Virus record (IMG/VR): IMGVR_UViG_3300037245_002836
Coordinates: 1 to 44,671 of that record
Source: a virus
DNA: 44,671 nucleotides
Strand: one strand, 5' to 3'
Below the pieces are notes generated by a model. That model saw only the letters and a program-made list of their open reading frames with translations, had not been told where the DNA came from and ran no database searches. The position numbers were made by a program, and so were the translations under genes. Shown here one piece after another: positions 7,203 to 14,774 of this stretch (position 1 is the first letter of the stretch; every line of letters starts with the position of its first letter).

Positions 7203-7409
7203 CTATTCACTTGGGTAAAAATCAGACACGGGAATGTCGCCACCAGTAACCTCGGATATCTTTCTCGCAACCTTAATTCTTGAACCCTCAAGGGGTGTAT
7301 TAAGATAATGAGATAGAAGTTCCTTACTGATACCAACCTTTCCGGCCAGTTCTGTCTCGGTCATCCCGTGATCCTTAACCCACTGTTTTACTTTTATTGA
7401 AATGTTCAT
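7203..7409 (-). CDS. Small HTH (XRE/Cro-like) transcription regulator
   Basis: Protein of 68 residues. The helix-turn-helix reads VKQWVKDHGMTETELAGKVG then ISKELLSHYLN, and the end TGGDIPVSDFYP is typical of Cro/CI-type phage regulators that stop after the DNA-binding domain. The ATG at 7409 is chosen over an upstream in-frame GTG (7427), because the GTG lies between the promoter's -35 and -10 boxes. With no ribosome binding site and a -10 box five bases upstream, the mRNA is probably leaderless, as for lambda cI from PRM. It lies opposite the rightward promoter and probably controls it. No C-terminal cleavage domain is present. Confidence 0.8.
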   Translation of the reverse strand: MNISIKVKQWVKDHGMTETELAGKVGISKELLSHYLNTPLEGSRIKVARKISEVTGGDIPVSDFYPSE

Positions 7410-7414
7410 GATAG

Positions 7415-7444
7415 AGTATAAACACACTTTTAAGGCTTTGTCAA
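7415..7444 (-). promoter_or_regulatory. Leftward promoter of the HTH gene (leaderless)
   Basis: On the minus strand, TTGACA (7444-7439), an 18-base spacer and TATACT (7420-7415) form a near-consensus sigma-70 promoter. The ATG of the HTH gene starts five bases after the -10 box, so transcription should begin at or beside it. It may also feed the leftward RNA elements and replication operon, as no terminator is seen after the HTH gene. Confidence 0.6.
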
Positions 7445-7482
7445 ACTATTTCTTAATAAATGTTTTTTTGTTAAAATAAAGC

Positions 7483-7516
7483 TTGACAAATCAGGATAAG
7501 AGGTATATCTTATAAT
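7483..7516 (+). promoter_or_regulatory. Rightward early promoter with overlapping operator
   Basis: TTGACA at 7483-7488 is followed after 17 bases by TATCTT (7506-7511); TATAAT at 7511-7516 is a second possible -10. A perfect inverted repeat, ATAAGA-N6-TCTTAT (7496-7513), covers the -10 region and is a likely operator for the HTH protein encoded on the opposite strand. The first early gene follows at 7546. Confidence 0.6.
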
Positions 7517-7545
7517 TAACAGTCAAACAAACCAAGGTGGTCATC

Positions 7546-7776
7546 ATGGAATATCAAATGGATTGGCAAGATTGGATCAACGAATATAGAGTAGATAATT
7601 CTCTTGAGTGTTGGGAAGATAACACGATCCAATATAAGATCAATAGAAAGAAAACCACCATGAATATGGTAGCAGATAGGAAATTTATGAATATTAGTAA
7701 GCCAAGCCAGAAAGACCTCAAAGGATACTATGATGGATTTGAGGAAAGCATGATGGATGTTTTCGATAATAGTTGA
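7546..7776 (+). CDS. Hypothetical early protein (76 aa)
   Basis: First gene of the rightward early operon. The protein starts MEYQMDWQDWINEYRVDNS and is acidic, helical and rich in Met and Trp, with a poly-acidic end. ATG follows AAGGTGGTCATC. A short in-frame extension to a GTG at 7537 would overlap that binding site and is less likely. First-expressed position suggests a host-takeover or regulatory role, but no family is recognised. After its stop, TGGGCA/TGCCCA (7791-7812) can form a 6-bp hairpin without a U tract. Confidence 0.55.
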   Translation: MEYQMDWQDWINEYRVDNSLECWEDNTIQYKINRKKTTMNMVADRKFMNISKPSQKDLKGYYDGFEESMMDVFDNS

Positions 7777-7854
7777 TTTAACCACCCTCCTGGGCAAAAG
7801 GAAAACTGCCCATTAAACTATGAGAAACAAAACCCGAACAAGGAGATTGAGAAG

Positions 7855-8088
7855 ATGAAGCATTTACACGAAAAGTACAACAGGATTCAAGATCCAGAAA
7901 AGAAGATTGGCGAGGATGAGCCTGTATTTTTACTGAGAGTGCAGGATATTTTCATGCCGAAGATGCTCAGAGAGTACGCCCATAGGCTTGCAGAGTTTGG
8001 AAACAAAAAAATGTCGGACGAGATTTGGAAATTTGCCGATACTGTGCAGGAATGGCAGAACAAGAATGGTTACAAAATGCCTGACTAA
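7855..8088 (+). CDS. Hypothetical early protein (77 aa)
   Basis: Helical, charged protein starting MKHLHEKYNRIQDPEKKIG. The second half has regularly spaced hydrophobic residues (MLREYAHRLAEFGNKKM...) suggesting two amphipathic helices. ATG follows AAGGAGATTGAGAAG. The downstream gap (8089-8179) contains an imperfect hairpin between 8106 and 8130 (CCTGC...GCAGG). Function unknown. Confidence 0.55.
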   Translation: MKHLHEKYNRIQDPEKKIGEDEPVFLLRVQDIFMPKMLREYAHRLAEFGNKKMSDEIWKFADTVQEWQNKNGYKMPD

Positions 8089-8179
8089 ACCGCTTAACCC
8101 TTTTCCCTGCTTATCCCCAGGGTAGGCAGGCTAAAAGGATTAGAGACAGAAGAACCGAGGATCAAGGAGGATTTGAAAG

Positions 8180-8545
8180 ATGGCAGATTATACTAATTTA
8201 GAAGGCAATGAAGTAGATGTGTATTACAGAGGAAACGGCAAGTTAAATCGCATGGTGGGGATTATTGTTGGCATTGACCCCGACATAGGAATAACTGTTG
8301 TTGGTAAACTTAATCCAAATGATTACATTCTATGCTTGATGAGTCCTGATGTTTTTCGAAGCACTCAAAAAAAAGATCCCAGCAGTCATGACGAAATGCA
8401 CTATATGAATATATTTAATCTCAACGTACAAGCATTGAAAAAAGGTTTTCTCGACATGTACCAACTTGAGATTGCAGAGAGGGATAATTTTTCATTTGAA
8501 TCAGGGCAAAATCCGTCTATTGAGGGTTGTGCTTTTGCCCAATAA
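8180..8545 (+). CDS. Hypothetical early protein (121 aa)
   Basis: The first 65 residues look like a small beta barrel: NEVDVYYRGNGKLNRMVG, then IIVGIDPDIGITVVGK and YILCLMSPDVF. This could be an SH3- or Sm-like fold, which is only an impression from strand spacing. The C-terminal half is helical. ATG follows AAGGAGGATTTGAAAG, a strong site. Its end precedes the next gene's ribosome binding site by a few bases. Function unknown. Confidence 0.55.
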   Translation: MADYTNLEGNEVDVYYRGNGKLNRMVGIIVGIDPDIGITVVGKLNPNDYILCLMSPDVFRSTQKKDPSSHDEMHYMNIFNLNVQALKKGFLDMYQLEIAERDNFSFESGQNPSIEGCAFAQ

Positions 8546-8564
8546 CCCGGCCCAAGGAGATGTG

Positions 8565-9488
8565 ATGAAAAATACTTGTGAGGATTGCCAGCACGAGAAA
8601 GGGCGAAACGGTAACTCAAAGGTTGATTGTGGTTACGACCATTCATTTTATAGAAACAGTGTGCATTGCCCCGCCTTCACCCTGAAGATAGAAAAAACCT
8701 GCCGTAACTGTGATTGGTCAAGAAACATCAGATATGGTGGGGGTGGGTTTGATTGCGATTGGCCTAAAAATCCAGGCAAAGCACTCAATAATGTTGATAG
8801 AAAACTTGGAGGGGGTTGGGAATGCTTCACCCCAAAGAATAAAGGAGAGAAACCAATGAACCAATTCACGAAGAACGATGCCACCTATGTGGTTGGGGAT
8901 CAGCCCTGGACGATCGCTAACTTGTGCGCCAAGTTGACCTCAAGGCAGAACCACGAGGATATTAATGACCTTTATATGGAAATCAAAATGCAAGGTCCAA
9001 TTACAGAGGATCTTAAGGGTTGGGCGGTCTTCCCTGAAATCCTCACTGCCATATCCGAAAAACCCCAATGCTGGACCAATGCCCTGGTCGCCGCCGGATT
9101 CTTGAAAGTGAAGGCTGAGGTCTTTGAGAAAGGTGATTGGATTGAGATTAAAGGTTATGGGAAATATCAACTCACTTTAATAGGCATTTATTATATGTGC
9201 CTCCATGATATTGGGGGTCACTGGTTTTGTAAGCCCTTTAAAGTCCAAGGGAAAACTTTTAGCCGCACTGAAATACAAGAAGGGTCAGAACGTGCATCGC
9301 TTGACTTCAAGAAGATCACCCCCCCTGACATCTCTTGGCCCGGCGATCTTGAGGATTGCGTAGAATGCAAAGGGTTGGGGTATGTGAATAGAGATTTATG
9401 CCCCAGAGCCGCTATTAATTTTCACACATACAAAATTAGGTGCAACCCCTGCAACGGCACTGGCAAAGTCCCGGTGAAGAAGTCATGA
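8565..9488 (+). CDS. Hypothetical protein with several zinc motifs and a DnaJ-like knuckle
   Basis: Protein of 307 residues. The N-terminal 100 residues hold two CxxC units, CEDCQH and CRNCDW, each followed by further Cys. The C-terminus has CVECKGLGY and CNPCNGTGK, which are DnaJ-type CxxCxGxG zinc knuckles. The middle (about 110-200) is helical. ATG at 8565 follows AAGGAGATGTG. A second start at 8856 (MNQFTKNDATYVV), preceded by AAAGGAG, is in frame and could make a shorter product without the N-terminal zinc part. The stop overlaps the next gene (ATGA). Confidence 0.6.
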   Translation: MKNTCEDCQHEKGRNGNSKVDCGYDHSFYRNSVHCPAFTLKIEKTCRNCDWSRNIRYGGGGFDCDWPKNPGKALNNVDRKLGGGWECFTPKNKGEKPMNQFTKNDATYVVGDQPWTIANLCAKLTSRQNHEDINDLYMEIKMQGPITEDLKGWAVFPEILTAISEKPQCWTNALVAAGFLKVKAEVFEKGDWIEIKGYGKYQLTLIGIYYMCLHDIGGHWFCKPFKVQGKTFSRTEIQEGSERASLDFKKITPPDISWPGDLEDCVECKGLGYVNRDLCPRAAINFHTYKIRCNPCNGTGKVPVKKS

Positions 9489-9814
9489 CCAGAGCATCCC
9501 TAATAATTCGCTTCATCCTCGCTGGCCTGATTGTGCTTATGTATTTATTGTACGAAGGCCGCCAGATAGAAAGAATGAGCTATCTGGAAGACAACATCAG
9601 GGAAGATATTGTCATGGCCATAGAAACCTCTGGGCCGATTGTTGAACTCGGTATCCTGGCCGACTTGCCTCAGTACAAGCGGGACGTTGATGAGTGTAAT
9701 TCTCTGGCCTCTAAGTTTGCCGTGGACCTGGACCGTATTGAGAATAGGCTTGAGAGCCTTAAAGGCCGGGTCGACGTTCATGAAGGAATAATTGAAAAGG
9801 AGCATGGGAAATGA
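9485..9814 (+). CDS. Small membrane-anchored coiled-coil protein (109 aa)
   Basis: One N-terminal membrane segment (about residues 6-25, LIIRFILAGLIVLMYLLYEG) is followed by a charged helical region that includes a probable coiled coil (SLASKFAVDLDRIENRLESL). This is the shape of spanin-like or membrane-tethered phage proteins, but it lies in the early region far from the lysis genes. The ATG at 9485 overlaps the upstream stop; the end overlaps the next start, also by four bases. Confidence 0.5.
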   Translation: MTRASLIIRFILAGLIVLMYLLYEGRQIERMSYLEDNIREDIVMAIETSGPIVELGILADLPQYKRDVDECNSLASKFAVDLDRIENRLESLKGRVDVHEGIIEKEHGK

Positions 9815-9975
9815 AGCCGAAAACACAGGAAGAATTAGAGGCCCAACTTGAAGCCTTAAAGAAAAAATCCGATTCATATTATAAATCTTTGTGGGAAAAA
9901 ATTAACGAATTGGAAAAGGAGAAAGAAGAGGTCAAGTTCCTCAAAGCCATTGTTTCAAAGTTGGTGACACCATGA
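9811..9975 (+). CDS. Small coiled-coil protein (54 aa)
   Basis: A 54-residue frame starting MKPKTQEELEAQLEALKKK, almost entirely Glu, Lys and Leu in heptad-like spacing, so a single coiled coil is likely. AAGGAGCATGGGAA precedes the ATG, which overlaps the stop of the upstream membrane-coiled-coil gene. Its helix could pair with that protein's coiled coil. Function unknown. Confidence 0.5.
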   Translation: MKPKTQEELEAQLEALKKKSDSYYKSLWEKINELEKEKEEVKFLKAIVSKLVTP

Positions 9976-10025
9976 CAGACTTCCCGGCCCTGGAATTAAA
10001 CGACTGCATGAAATGTGAGGCTTGA
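9972..10025 (+). CDS. Possible micro-ORF (17 aa)
   Basis: A 17-codon frame, MTDFPALELNDCMKCEA, overlaps the stop of the preceding gene by four bases (ATGA) and ends just before the next gene's start. It has no own ribosome binding site but could be translated by coupling. The CMKC pair could be a metal ligand. Too short for confidence; it may be only spacer. Confidence 0.2.
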   Translation: MTDFPALELNDCMKCEA

Positions 10026-10027
10026 AA

Positions 10028-10336
10028 ATGCCAGAATTAGAAATGTGCTTCATATGTGACCAAGAAACTGGCCGGGCAGGTAAGTTGGATGACTCTCTTT
10101 ATGTCTACGATAAAGCAGGGGATGAGACTGGCCCTTTGTGTGAGGGTTGCTTTGCGGAGCGTGACCCTGAAATGACAACCCTCACCCTATGCACGCGCCC
10201 CGGTTGTCACACTCGAATCATGGCAGGCTCGGTGTCCGCTGAAACCGGGATATGCCCTTTATGCAGGCTCTATGACGAGAAGACCGGGAAGCTAATTGAC
10301 CCTAAACTTTTACAGATTGGGAGGGAAGTAAGATGA
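10028..10336 (+). CDS. Zinc-ribbon protein (102 aa)
   Basis: Cysteine pairs CFIC, CEGC, CTRPGC and CPLC are evenly spread, so the protein probably binds two zinc ions. The start is the ATG at 10028, with GAGG some eight bases upstream. An in-frame TTG two codons earlier is less likely. The stop overlaps the start of the next gene. Such small zinc proteins in phage early regions often bind nucleic acid or host transcription factors; the role here is unknown. Confidence 0.6.
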   Translation: MPELEMCFICDQETGRAGKLDDSLYVYDKAGDETGPLCEGCFAERDPEMTTLTLCTRPGCHTRIMAGSVSAETGICPLCRLYDEKTGKLIDPKLLQIGREVR

Positions 10337-10869
10337 ACGGAAAAATCGACAAAGACGGCAATCTGCACATTGAACGGGCTGGGGTGATGAAGGCAGCCGG
10401 ATGTCCTCAGTTTGTTGGCGGTGACAGGTGTGGTGATTGGTGTGTACACTTTGGGAACCCAGGTAAAACCTCTATTACCCTTGACAATACCATTTACTTG
10501 ATGATTTGCAGGAATGGACAATTAAAATTTGACGAATTCACAGACGAGCGGAAAGTAAACCCGGAAATCCCACCTCTCCACGAACACCCAGAGGTTGCGG
10601 AGGTTGCCGCCTACATGGCGCAAATGGACACCGCCTTCGCTGACCTTATGGCACAGATAGAGGCCGGGGTAAAGGCCACTGAGGGGGATGACAGATCGTA
10701 CATGGGCCAATTCTGGAGGTGGCTTGACTCTCACTTTATCGACCAGATGAGGTTTCAAAGTTTTTGCGATGTGGTTGAGGCGATACGAGGATGGGAGCCG
10801 CCCTTGCCTACTTCCGAGGGTGAAGCAGCGAAGAGGCATGAGCGGGATCACGGGCCGGGGAGGGTGTGA
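10333..10869 (+). CDS. Hypothetical early protein (178 aa)
   Basis: The N-terminal 70 residues contain a cluster CPQF...CGDWCVHF...C (possible metal site). The second half is acidic and helical (HPEVAEVAAYMAQMDTAFAD onward) and the end is basic (KRHERDHGPGRV). It overlaps both neighbours by three to four bases, so it is translationally coupled to the zinc-ribbon gene upstream. No family recognised. Confidence 0.5.
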   Translation: MNGKIDKDGNLHIERAGVMKAAGCPQFVGGDRCGDWCVHFGNPGKTSITLDNTIYLMICRNGQLKFDEFTDERKVNPEIPPLHEHPEVAEVAAYMAQMDTAFADLMAQIEAGVKATEGDDRSYMGQFWRWLDSHFIDQMRFQSFCDVVEAIRGWEPPLPTSEGEAAKRHERDHGPGRV

Positions 10870-11192
10870 TGGGAGAATCGAAGCATACGCCGGGACCGTG
10901 GCTTAAAACAAGGGCAACCAACAAGCCTATTCATGAATGTGATTTTTTAATTCACACCGCAAACGAGAAGCACATAGCTGAAGTTTTCGAGCAACAGTGG
11001 CCTCTTTCAAAAGCACGCTCAATAATAGACCCTACCGCCAACGCTCAACTCATAGCCGCCGCCCCTGACCTGCTTGAGGCTTGCGAAGAGTTTATGTTTA
11101 CACTGTCTTACCCAGGAGAGGCTAAACTATTGGCAGGCGTGCTGGCTGCTAAAAAAATATCTATAGCAATCAAAAAAGCCAAAGGAGAATAA
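10869..11192 (+). CDS. Conserved phage protein, HTPGPW...[14 protein letters not shown] family
   Basis: Protein of 107 residues from a very widespread family in phages of Gram-negative bacteria: HTPGPW near the start and [18 protein letters not shown] in the C-terminal half. Function is not known for any member, but it is usually in early or replication regions. The ATG at 10869 overlaps the upstream stop (TGATG); an in-frame GTG one codon earlier lacks support. SSB follows after one base. Confidence 0.85.
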   Translation: MGESKHTPGPWLKTRATNKPIHECDFLIHTANEKHIAEVFEQQWPLSKARSIIDPTANAQLIAAAPDLLEACEEFMFTLSYPGEAKLLAGVLAAKKISIAIKKAKGE

Positions 11193-11193
11193 G

Positions 11194-11619
11194 ATGGCAT
11201 CAGTAAACAAAGCAATAATATTAGGAAATTTAGGGCGTGATCCTGAGATCCGCTACACCCAGAGCGGCACAGCCGTTTGTAATTTTAGCGTGGCGACAAC
11301 CTATAAACCCAAAAAAGGCGAGGAAGTTACCGAATGGCATAACATAATCGCCTGGGATAGGCTGGCTGAAATTTGTGGAGAATATCTCACTAAGGGTTCA
11401 CAGGTTTATATTGAAGGTCGCCTTCAAACCTCTTCATGGGAAAAAGATGGGGTCAAGAAATACAAGACCGAAATAGTGGCCTTTGAAATGAAAATGCTTG
11501 GTCAGGGTCAGGGCAAAAAAAATGATCAGGGGCAAAGGTCCAACCAACAGAGCCAGGGCCAGAGACAGAATAGAAACAACCAACCGCCAGAAGATGATGA
11601 CTCGGGCATCCCCTTTTAG
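11194..11619 (+). CDS. ssb: Single-stranded DNA-binding protein
   Basis: Protein of 141 residues, bacterial SSB type. The OB-fold is clear: [60 protein letters not shown], then [10 protein letters not shown] Gln/Asn/Gly-rich linker leads to the acidic tail DDDSGIPF, which in SSBs recruits partner proteins. ATG follows AAAGGAGAATAAG. It precedes an exonuclease and an ERF annealing protein, forming a phage recombination/replication set. Confidence 0.95.
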   Translation: MASVNKAIILGNLGRDPEIRYTQSGTAVCNFSVATTYKPKKGEEVTEWHNIIAWDRLAEICGEYLTKGSQVYIEGRLQTSSWEKDGVKKYKTEIVAFEMKMLGQGQGKKNDQGQRSNQQSQGQRQNRNNQPPEDDDSGIPF

Positions 11620-11666
11620 AATGGAATTTTCTTGACTTTACCTTTTTAATTTTAATAGGAGAAGAA

Positions 11667-12410
11667 ATGATTATAGCAGCATTTGACATTGAAACAATTC
11701 CGTCCCAAGAATTACCAGCAGGATTAAAACCAGAATTTGATCCCGAAACAGTAAAATATGGAAACACAAAAGACCTGATAAAAAGACAGATTAAAAAGGA
11801 TTCTGAACGATTGGCCTTCGAGTCCAAGCTTGACAAAAAAATGTCCACTGATCCCGGACTATGTCAAGTATGCACCTTTGTTGGTATGAAATATGACACC
11901 GAGGAAAGGAAGATACTGAAAACAGTTTCAATTCAATGGGGCATTGATGATAACGATGAGCTTGACGTTGTCCATCACGGATGGGAATTCATACAGTCCT
12001 GCTACCTTAACAGGCATCCTATAGTCACCTATAATGGGATTGGCTTTGACTTGCCAGTGATGATCATCGCAGCTTTAAGGCAAGACGTGGTTGTTTCCAG
12101 CCTCATGTATAATGCCCTGAGAGTTAAATGGGAGGGCAATATTCATCATTACGATCTAATGCTTATGCTTTCGGGTTGGGAAAAAACCAGATGGAAAAAA
12201 ATGGACTTCTGGTTAAGACTTCTTGGCATTGGACAGAAAACAGAGGGGATGGACGGCAGCGAGGTTTATCCGGCATTCCAGGCAGAGGAATTTAAAAAAA
12301 TTCAATCTTACTGTGAGGATGATGTCCGCTCAACATGTGAGCTAATGGCAAGAGTTCAGCCGTATTTTGCCCCCAAAGGTGATATGCCGGAAGAAAAGAA
12401 AGAATTTTAA
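11667..12410 (+). CDS. PolB-like 3'-5' exonuclease
   Basis: Predicted DnaQ-fold exonuclease of 247 residues, of the type related to the proofreading domain of family B polymerases. Exo I: IAAFDIETIP (Asp7, Glu9). Exo II: VTYNGIGFDLP (Asn123 to Asp128). Exo III: YCEDDV (Tyr215, Asp219). All three needed acidic motifs are present. There is no polymerase domain. Next to SSB and ERF it probably resects or trims DNA for phage recombination. TAGGAGAAGAA precedes the ATG. Confidence 0.85.
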   Translation: MIIAAFDIETIPSQELPAGLKPEFDPETVKYGNTKDLIKRQIKKDSERLAFESKLDKKMSTDPGLCQVCTFVGMKYDTEERKILKTVSIQWGIDDNDELDVVHHGWEFIQSCYLNRHPIVTYNGIGFDLPVMIIAALRQDVVVSSLMYNALRVKWEGNIHHYDLMLMLSGWEKTRWKKMDFWLRLLGIGQKTEGMDGSEVYPAFQAEEFKKIQSYCEDDVRSTCELMARVQPYFAPKGDMPEEKKEF

Positions 12411-12419
12411 GGAGAAGCC

Positions 12420-13301
12420 ATGAAATTAATTGAAAAGATTTTTGAAATAAAGAACCACGAAAGTATGCAATATTTTCAGAAAGATGCCAAAGGGTTCAAA
12501 GGAAATTACGTAAAAGGGGTTTCTATTCTGTCCGCATTAAATCCGCTAATGAAAAAACATCGGGTTATGCTTTTGCCTGAAATTATTGACGCTGAAATGT
12601 CAGGTAAACACGTTATGTTAAAGAAGCGATTAACATGGTTTGATATTGACAGTGACGAAACATTACCTGTCCTTTGGGTGGATTTCGGAAGTGCTGAAGA
12701 CTTATCTCAGGCCGAGGGGAAAGCCCTTACTTACAATGAGCGTTATTATTTTATGAAAGCATTTCAGATTGCCACTGACGAGGATGACCCTGACAAGTTT
12801 AAAGAAAAGAACAAGCCCTCAGTTAAACTGGCAACCAAAGCCAAAAAAGTAAAAGTTGGGGAATCCGCTAAAAGAAATGGGTGGACAAAAGAAGAAATGG
12901 ATGACCTTATTTCTAAACCTCCATACGAGATGTCTTCAGGCGCATATTTAAATGAAGACCAAGCTGACACCCTTATACAATACTTCAAGGACAACCCAAA
13001 GTCCCAGGAGAAGCCCACCACGGCCCCAGAAACAACCTCTGAGAGCGGCAACTCAAGCCACTTGACCGGGAAATACCCCAGAGAGGGCATGGAAGAGGAA
13101 GACAGGGAAATTCGGGCCAGTTTCATCAAGATCAGGACTGCGGAATCCATGTCAACTTTTGTCCATAATCCAGCAAATAAAGATACTATATATTACATGA
13201 AGGAAACGTACCCTCATACCTTTGAAGACCTTCGGAATAAGTTCTTTGAGTTGTGCAAAGACAGCGGGGCAAAATTCCCCTTTGACGAACCGAGTCAATA
13301 A
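12420..13301 (+). CDS. ERF family single-strand annealing protein
   Basis: Protein of 293 residues. The N-terminal 130 residues match ERF-type recombinases: YVKGVSILSALNPLMKKHRV, then GKALTYNERYYFMKAFQIAT and DEDDPD. The C-terminal half has a Lys-rich linker and a Ser/Thr/Pro-rich stretch before a last helical part. It should anneal complementary single strands bound by SSB. It follows the exonuclease by nine bases with its own AAGGAGAAGCC. The SSB-exonuclease-ERF order supports a phage recombination module. Confidence 0.85.
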   Translation: MKLIEKIFEIKNHESMQYFQKDAKGFKGNYVKGVSILSALNPLMKKHRVMLLPEIIDAEMSGKHVMLKKRLTWFDIDSDETLPVLWVDFGSAEDLSQAEGKALTYNERYYFMKAFQIATDEDDPDKFKEKNKPSVKLATKAKKVKVGESAKRNGWTKEEMDDLISKPPYEMSSGAYLNEDQADTLIQYFKDNPKSQEKPTTAPETTSESGNSSHLTGKYPREGMEEEDREIRASFIKIRTAESMSTFVHNPANKDTIYYMKETYPHTFEDLRNKFFELCKDSGAKFPFDEPSQ

Positions 13302-13401
13302 GACCTCACCGGGTGTCACGGGCCGTTTTCAGGCTTTATGCCCCGTAAACCCACAACCCTGGCAGCGTGGCATGTTCGGGGATCTTCTTGGAGGGGAGAT
13401 T

Positions 13402-13611
13402 ATGAACAGTACAATTGAGCAGCTTCAAAACATTTTAGATGATGGCCCGGTTTGGGATGGTAACCTCATAGATAAATCAGCCAGGACTCGATTGATGGAA
13501 GCTGGCTATGTGGAAAAAATTAATGGGTGGAATTTTCTGACGAAAGCAGGGGTTCTCTTGTGTTCAAATCTCAGGCTACTGGTTGACAGACAAGGCAGAG
13601 TTCCTAAATAG
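13402..13611 (+). CDS. Hypothetical small protein, possible winged helix (69 aa)
   Basis: ATG at 13402 follows GGAGGGGAGATT. A longer in-frame extension back to 13222 would lie inside the ERF gene and is rejected. The pattern IEQLQNILDDG...SARTRLMEAGYVEKINGWNFLT-KAG looks like a short winged-helix domain: helix, helix, then a strand-turn-strand wing. A DNA-binding role is therefore possible. The 100 bases before it (13302-13401) show no gene. Confidence 0.5.
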   Translation: MNSTIEQLQNILDDGPVWDGNLIDKSARTRLMEAGYVEKINGWNFLTKAGVLLCSNLRLLVDRQGRVPK

Positions 13612-13618
13612 CAACACA

Positions 13619-13728
13619 AAACCCCTACCCCAGCCTTCTCAGAATTTCCGTGGCTGAGAGCGCATAGGGCGTGCATAGCGGAAAACCAATACTTTGTTGT
13701 TTGAGAAATTGCAGGCTGGGCGGGGTTT
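13619..13728 (+). ncRNA. Structured RNA candidate / 5' leader element
   Basis: A nested fold fills the 130-base gap. P1: AAACCCC (13619-13625) with GGGGTTT (13722-13728), continued by CCCAGCC (13629-13635) with GGCTGGG (13714-13720). P2: TTCTCA (13636-13641) with TGAGAA (13702-13707). P3: TTTCCG (13645-13650) with CGGAAA (13679-13684). Twenty-six base pairs agree with one nesting. The right arm of P1 ends directly before the ribosome binding site AAGGAG of the next gene. It could regulate that gene or be a separate RNA. It matches no riboswitch class I recognise. Confidence 0.4.
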
Positions 13729-13741
13729 AAGGAGAATAAGA

Positions 13742-14140
13742 ATGGTTGAGAAATGGAAATATAGACAAAGTTATCACAGTGACGAGTACAGGATAGAAAC
13801 TGAGGGAGGGGAACTTATTGCCTATGTACCCACATCTAACCATGGCAAGATTATAATTAAAGCCCACAATTCAGACATCGCAACCCAGGCCCAGGAGATC
13901 GAGCGGCTTGAGGCAGAAGTTAAAGATGATATTGAGATTATTCATGATGCTACAGCTGAGATTCTTGTGCGTGATGATCATGTTAATGTTCTTGAGGCCC
14001 AGCGGGATGAGTTGGCTGAAATAGCAGACAGGGCTGTATCCACACTCGTAAGGTTAGGGTGGGATAAAGAGATCACTAAAGGTTGGCAAAGTATACTCAA
14101 CTCGATCAAAAAGGAGAAAGACGATGGCAATAAAAATTGA
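13742..14140 (+). CDS. Hypothetical coiled-coil protein (132 aa)
   Basis: The first 50 residues look like beta strands (EKWKYRQSYHSDEYRIETEG and GKIIIKAHN). The middle is a long coiled coil (IATQAQEIERLEAEVKDDIE and VLEAQRDELAEIADRAV). ATG at 13742 follows AAGGAGAATAAGA. The upstream in-frame extension would run into the folded RNA element and is rejected. The last 17 bases overlap the next gene. Function unknown. Confidence 0.55.
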   Translation: MVEKWKYRQSYHSDEYRIETEGGELIAYVPTSNHGKIIIKAHNSDIATQAQEIERLEAEVKDDIEIIHDATAEILVRDDHVNVLEAQRDELAEIADRAVSTLVRLGWDKEITKGWQSILNSIKKEKDDGNKN

Positions 14141-14624
14141 AATCAAGGATGGCCTTGGAGACACCCAAAAAATAGTTACTGTTGTGGATGCCTTTTATCC
14201 CGGTGGCACTCTTAATGTCAGTACGAAAACCTTACGACAACTCCAAACCGAGATCAACAAGGCTCTGGGTGATGGTTGGATATCTGTTGATGATCCGCCT
14301 AAAAACAATGACGAGGTTCTAATCTGTGATGCCTACTGTACCAACACTTACTCGTTTCCGTATAACGTGGAACAGTCATACCGACTTGCATTTTACGAAA
14401 ACGATTTATGGCATCCATCTCTGGGGATTGAGGACACAGAAACATATGAGGATGTAACTCACTGGCGACCACTCCCAGCCCCACCCCAGGAAACCACTGA
14501 GCGGGTCGATGAAGAGGTTGAGAAGCCTGTCTGCCCTGAGTGTGGTGACAGTAAGATAAAATCCCCAGGCAACATGATGTCGGCATCTGTAAGTAACTGC
14601 GACTGCCAGGAAGAGAAACCTTAA
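14124..14624 (+). CDS. DUF551-containing protein with C-terminal zinc ribbon
   Basis: Protein of 166 residues. The DUF551 block runs from GWISVDDPPKNNDEVLICDA to VTHWRPLPAPPQ (about 51-118); this domain is common in phages of Gram-negative bacteria and its function is unknown. The C-terminal tail has CPECGD and CDC, a probable zinc ribbon. The start lies 17 bases inside the previous gene and follows AAAAAGGAGAAAGACG. Confidence 0.85.
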   Translation: MAIKIEIKDGLGDTQKIVTVVDAFYPGGTLNVSTKTLRQLQTEINKALGDGWISVDDPPKNNDEVLICDAYCTNTYSFPYNVEQSYRLAFYENDLWHPSLGIEDTETYEDVTHWRPLPAPPQETTERVDEEVEKPVCPECGDSKIKSPGNMMSASVSNCDCQEEKP

Positions 14625-14660
14625 ACTTTTGACAGGACTTTGGAATTGGAGGGCCAAGCC

Positions 14661-14774
14661 ATGATTGAATTTATCAAACTGTTCTTTACAGATGATTTAT
14701 ATTTTGTCACAACTATCACTACAATCGCATTTTTAGCCACTTTAATTTATGCCGGTTATAGGATTTTAACATGA
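14661..14774 (+). CDS. Small membrane protein (37 aa)
   Basis: A 37-residue frame starting MIEFIKLFFTDDLYFVTT with one membrane segment (TTIAFLATLIYAGYRIL). TTGGAGGGCCAAGCC precedes the ATG, and the stop overlaps the next membrane-protein start (ATGA). It may form a pair with that protein. Small size makes the call moderate. Confidence 0.45.
   Translation: MIEFIKLFFTDDLYFVTTITTIAFLATLIYAGYRILT

Noticed and set aside
7082-7336. Minus-strand frame of 84 codons
   Set aside because: It covers the end of the HTH gene in another frame and has no ribosome binding site or recognisable product.
8106-8130. Hairpin after the second early gene as a terminator
   Set aside because: Its stem is imperfect and no U tract follows, so it is more likely a weak mRNA hairpin. 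The hairpin at 7791-7812 was rejected for the same reason.
8466-8564. N-terminal extension of the multi-zinc protein
   Set aside because: It overlaps the upstream gene and lacks a binding site; ATG at 8565 has AAGGAG at good spacing.
13222-13401. N-terminal extension of the small winged-helix-like protein
   Set aside because: It lies inside the ERF gene in another frame; ATG at 13402 has GGAGGGG upstream.
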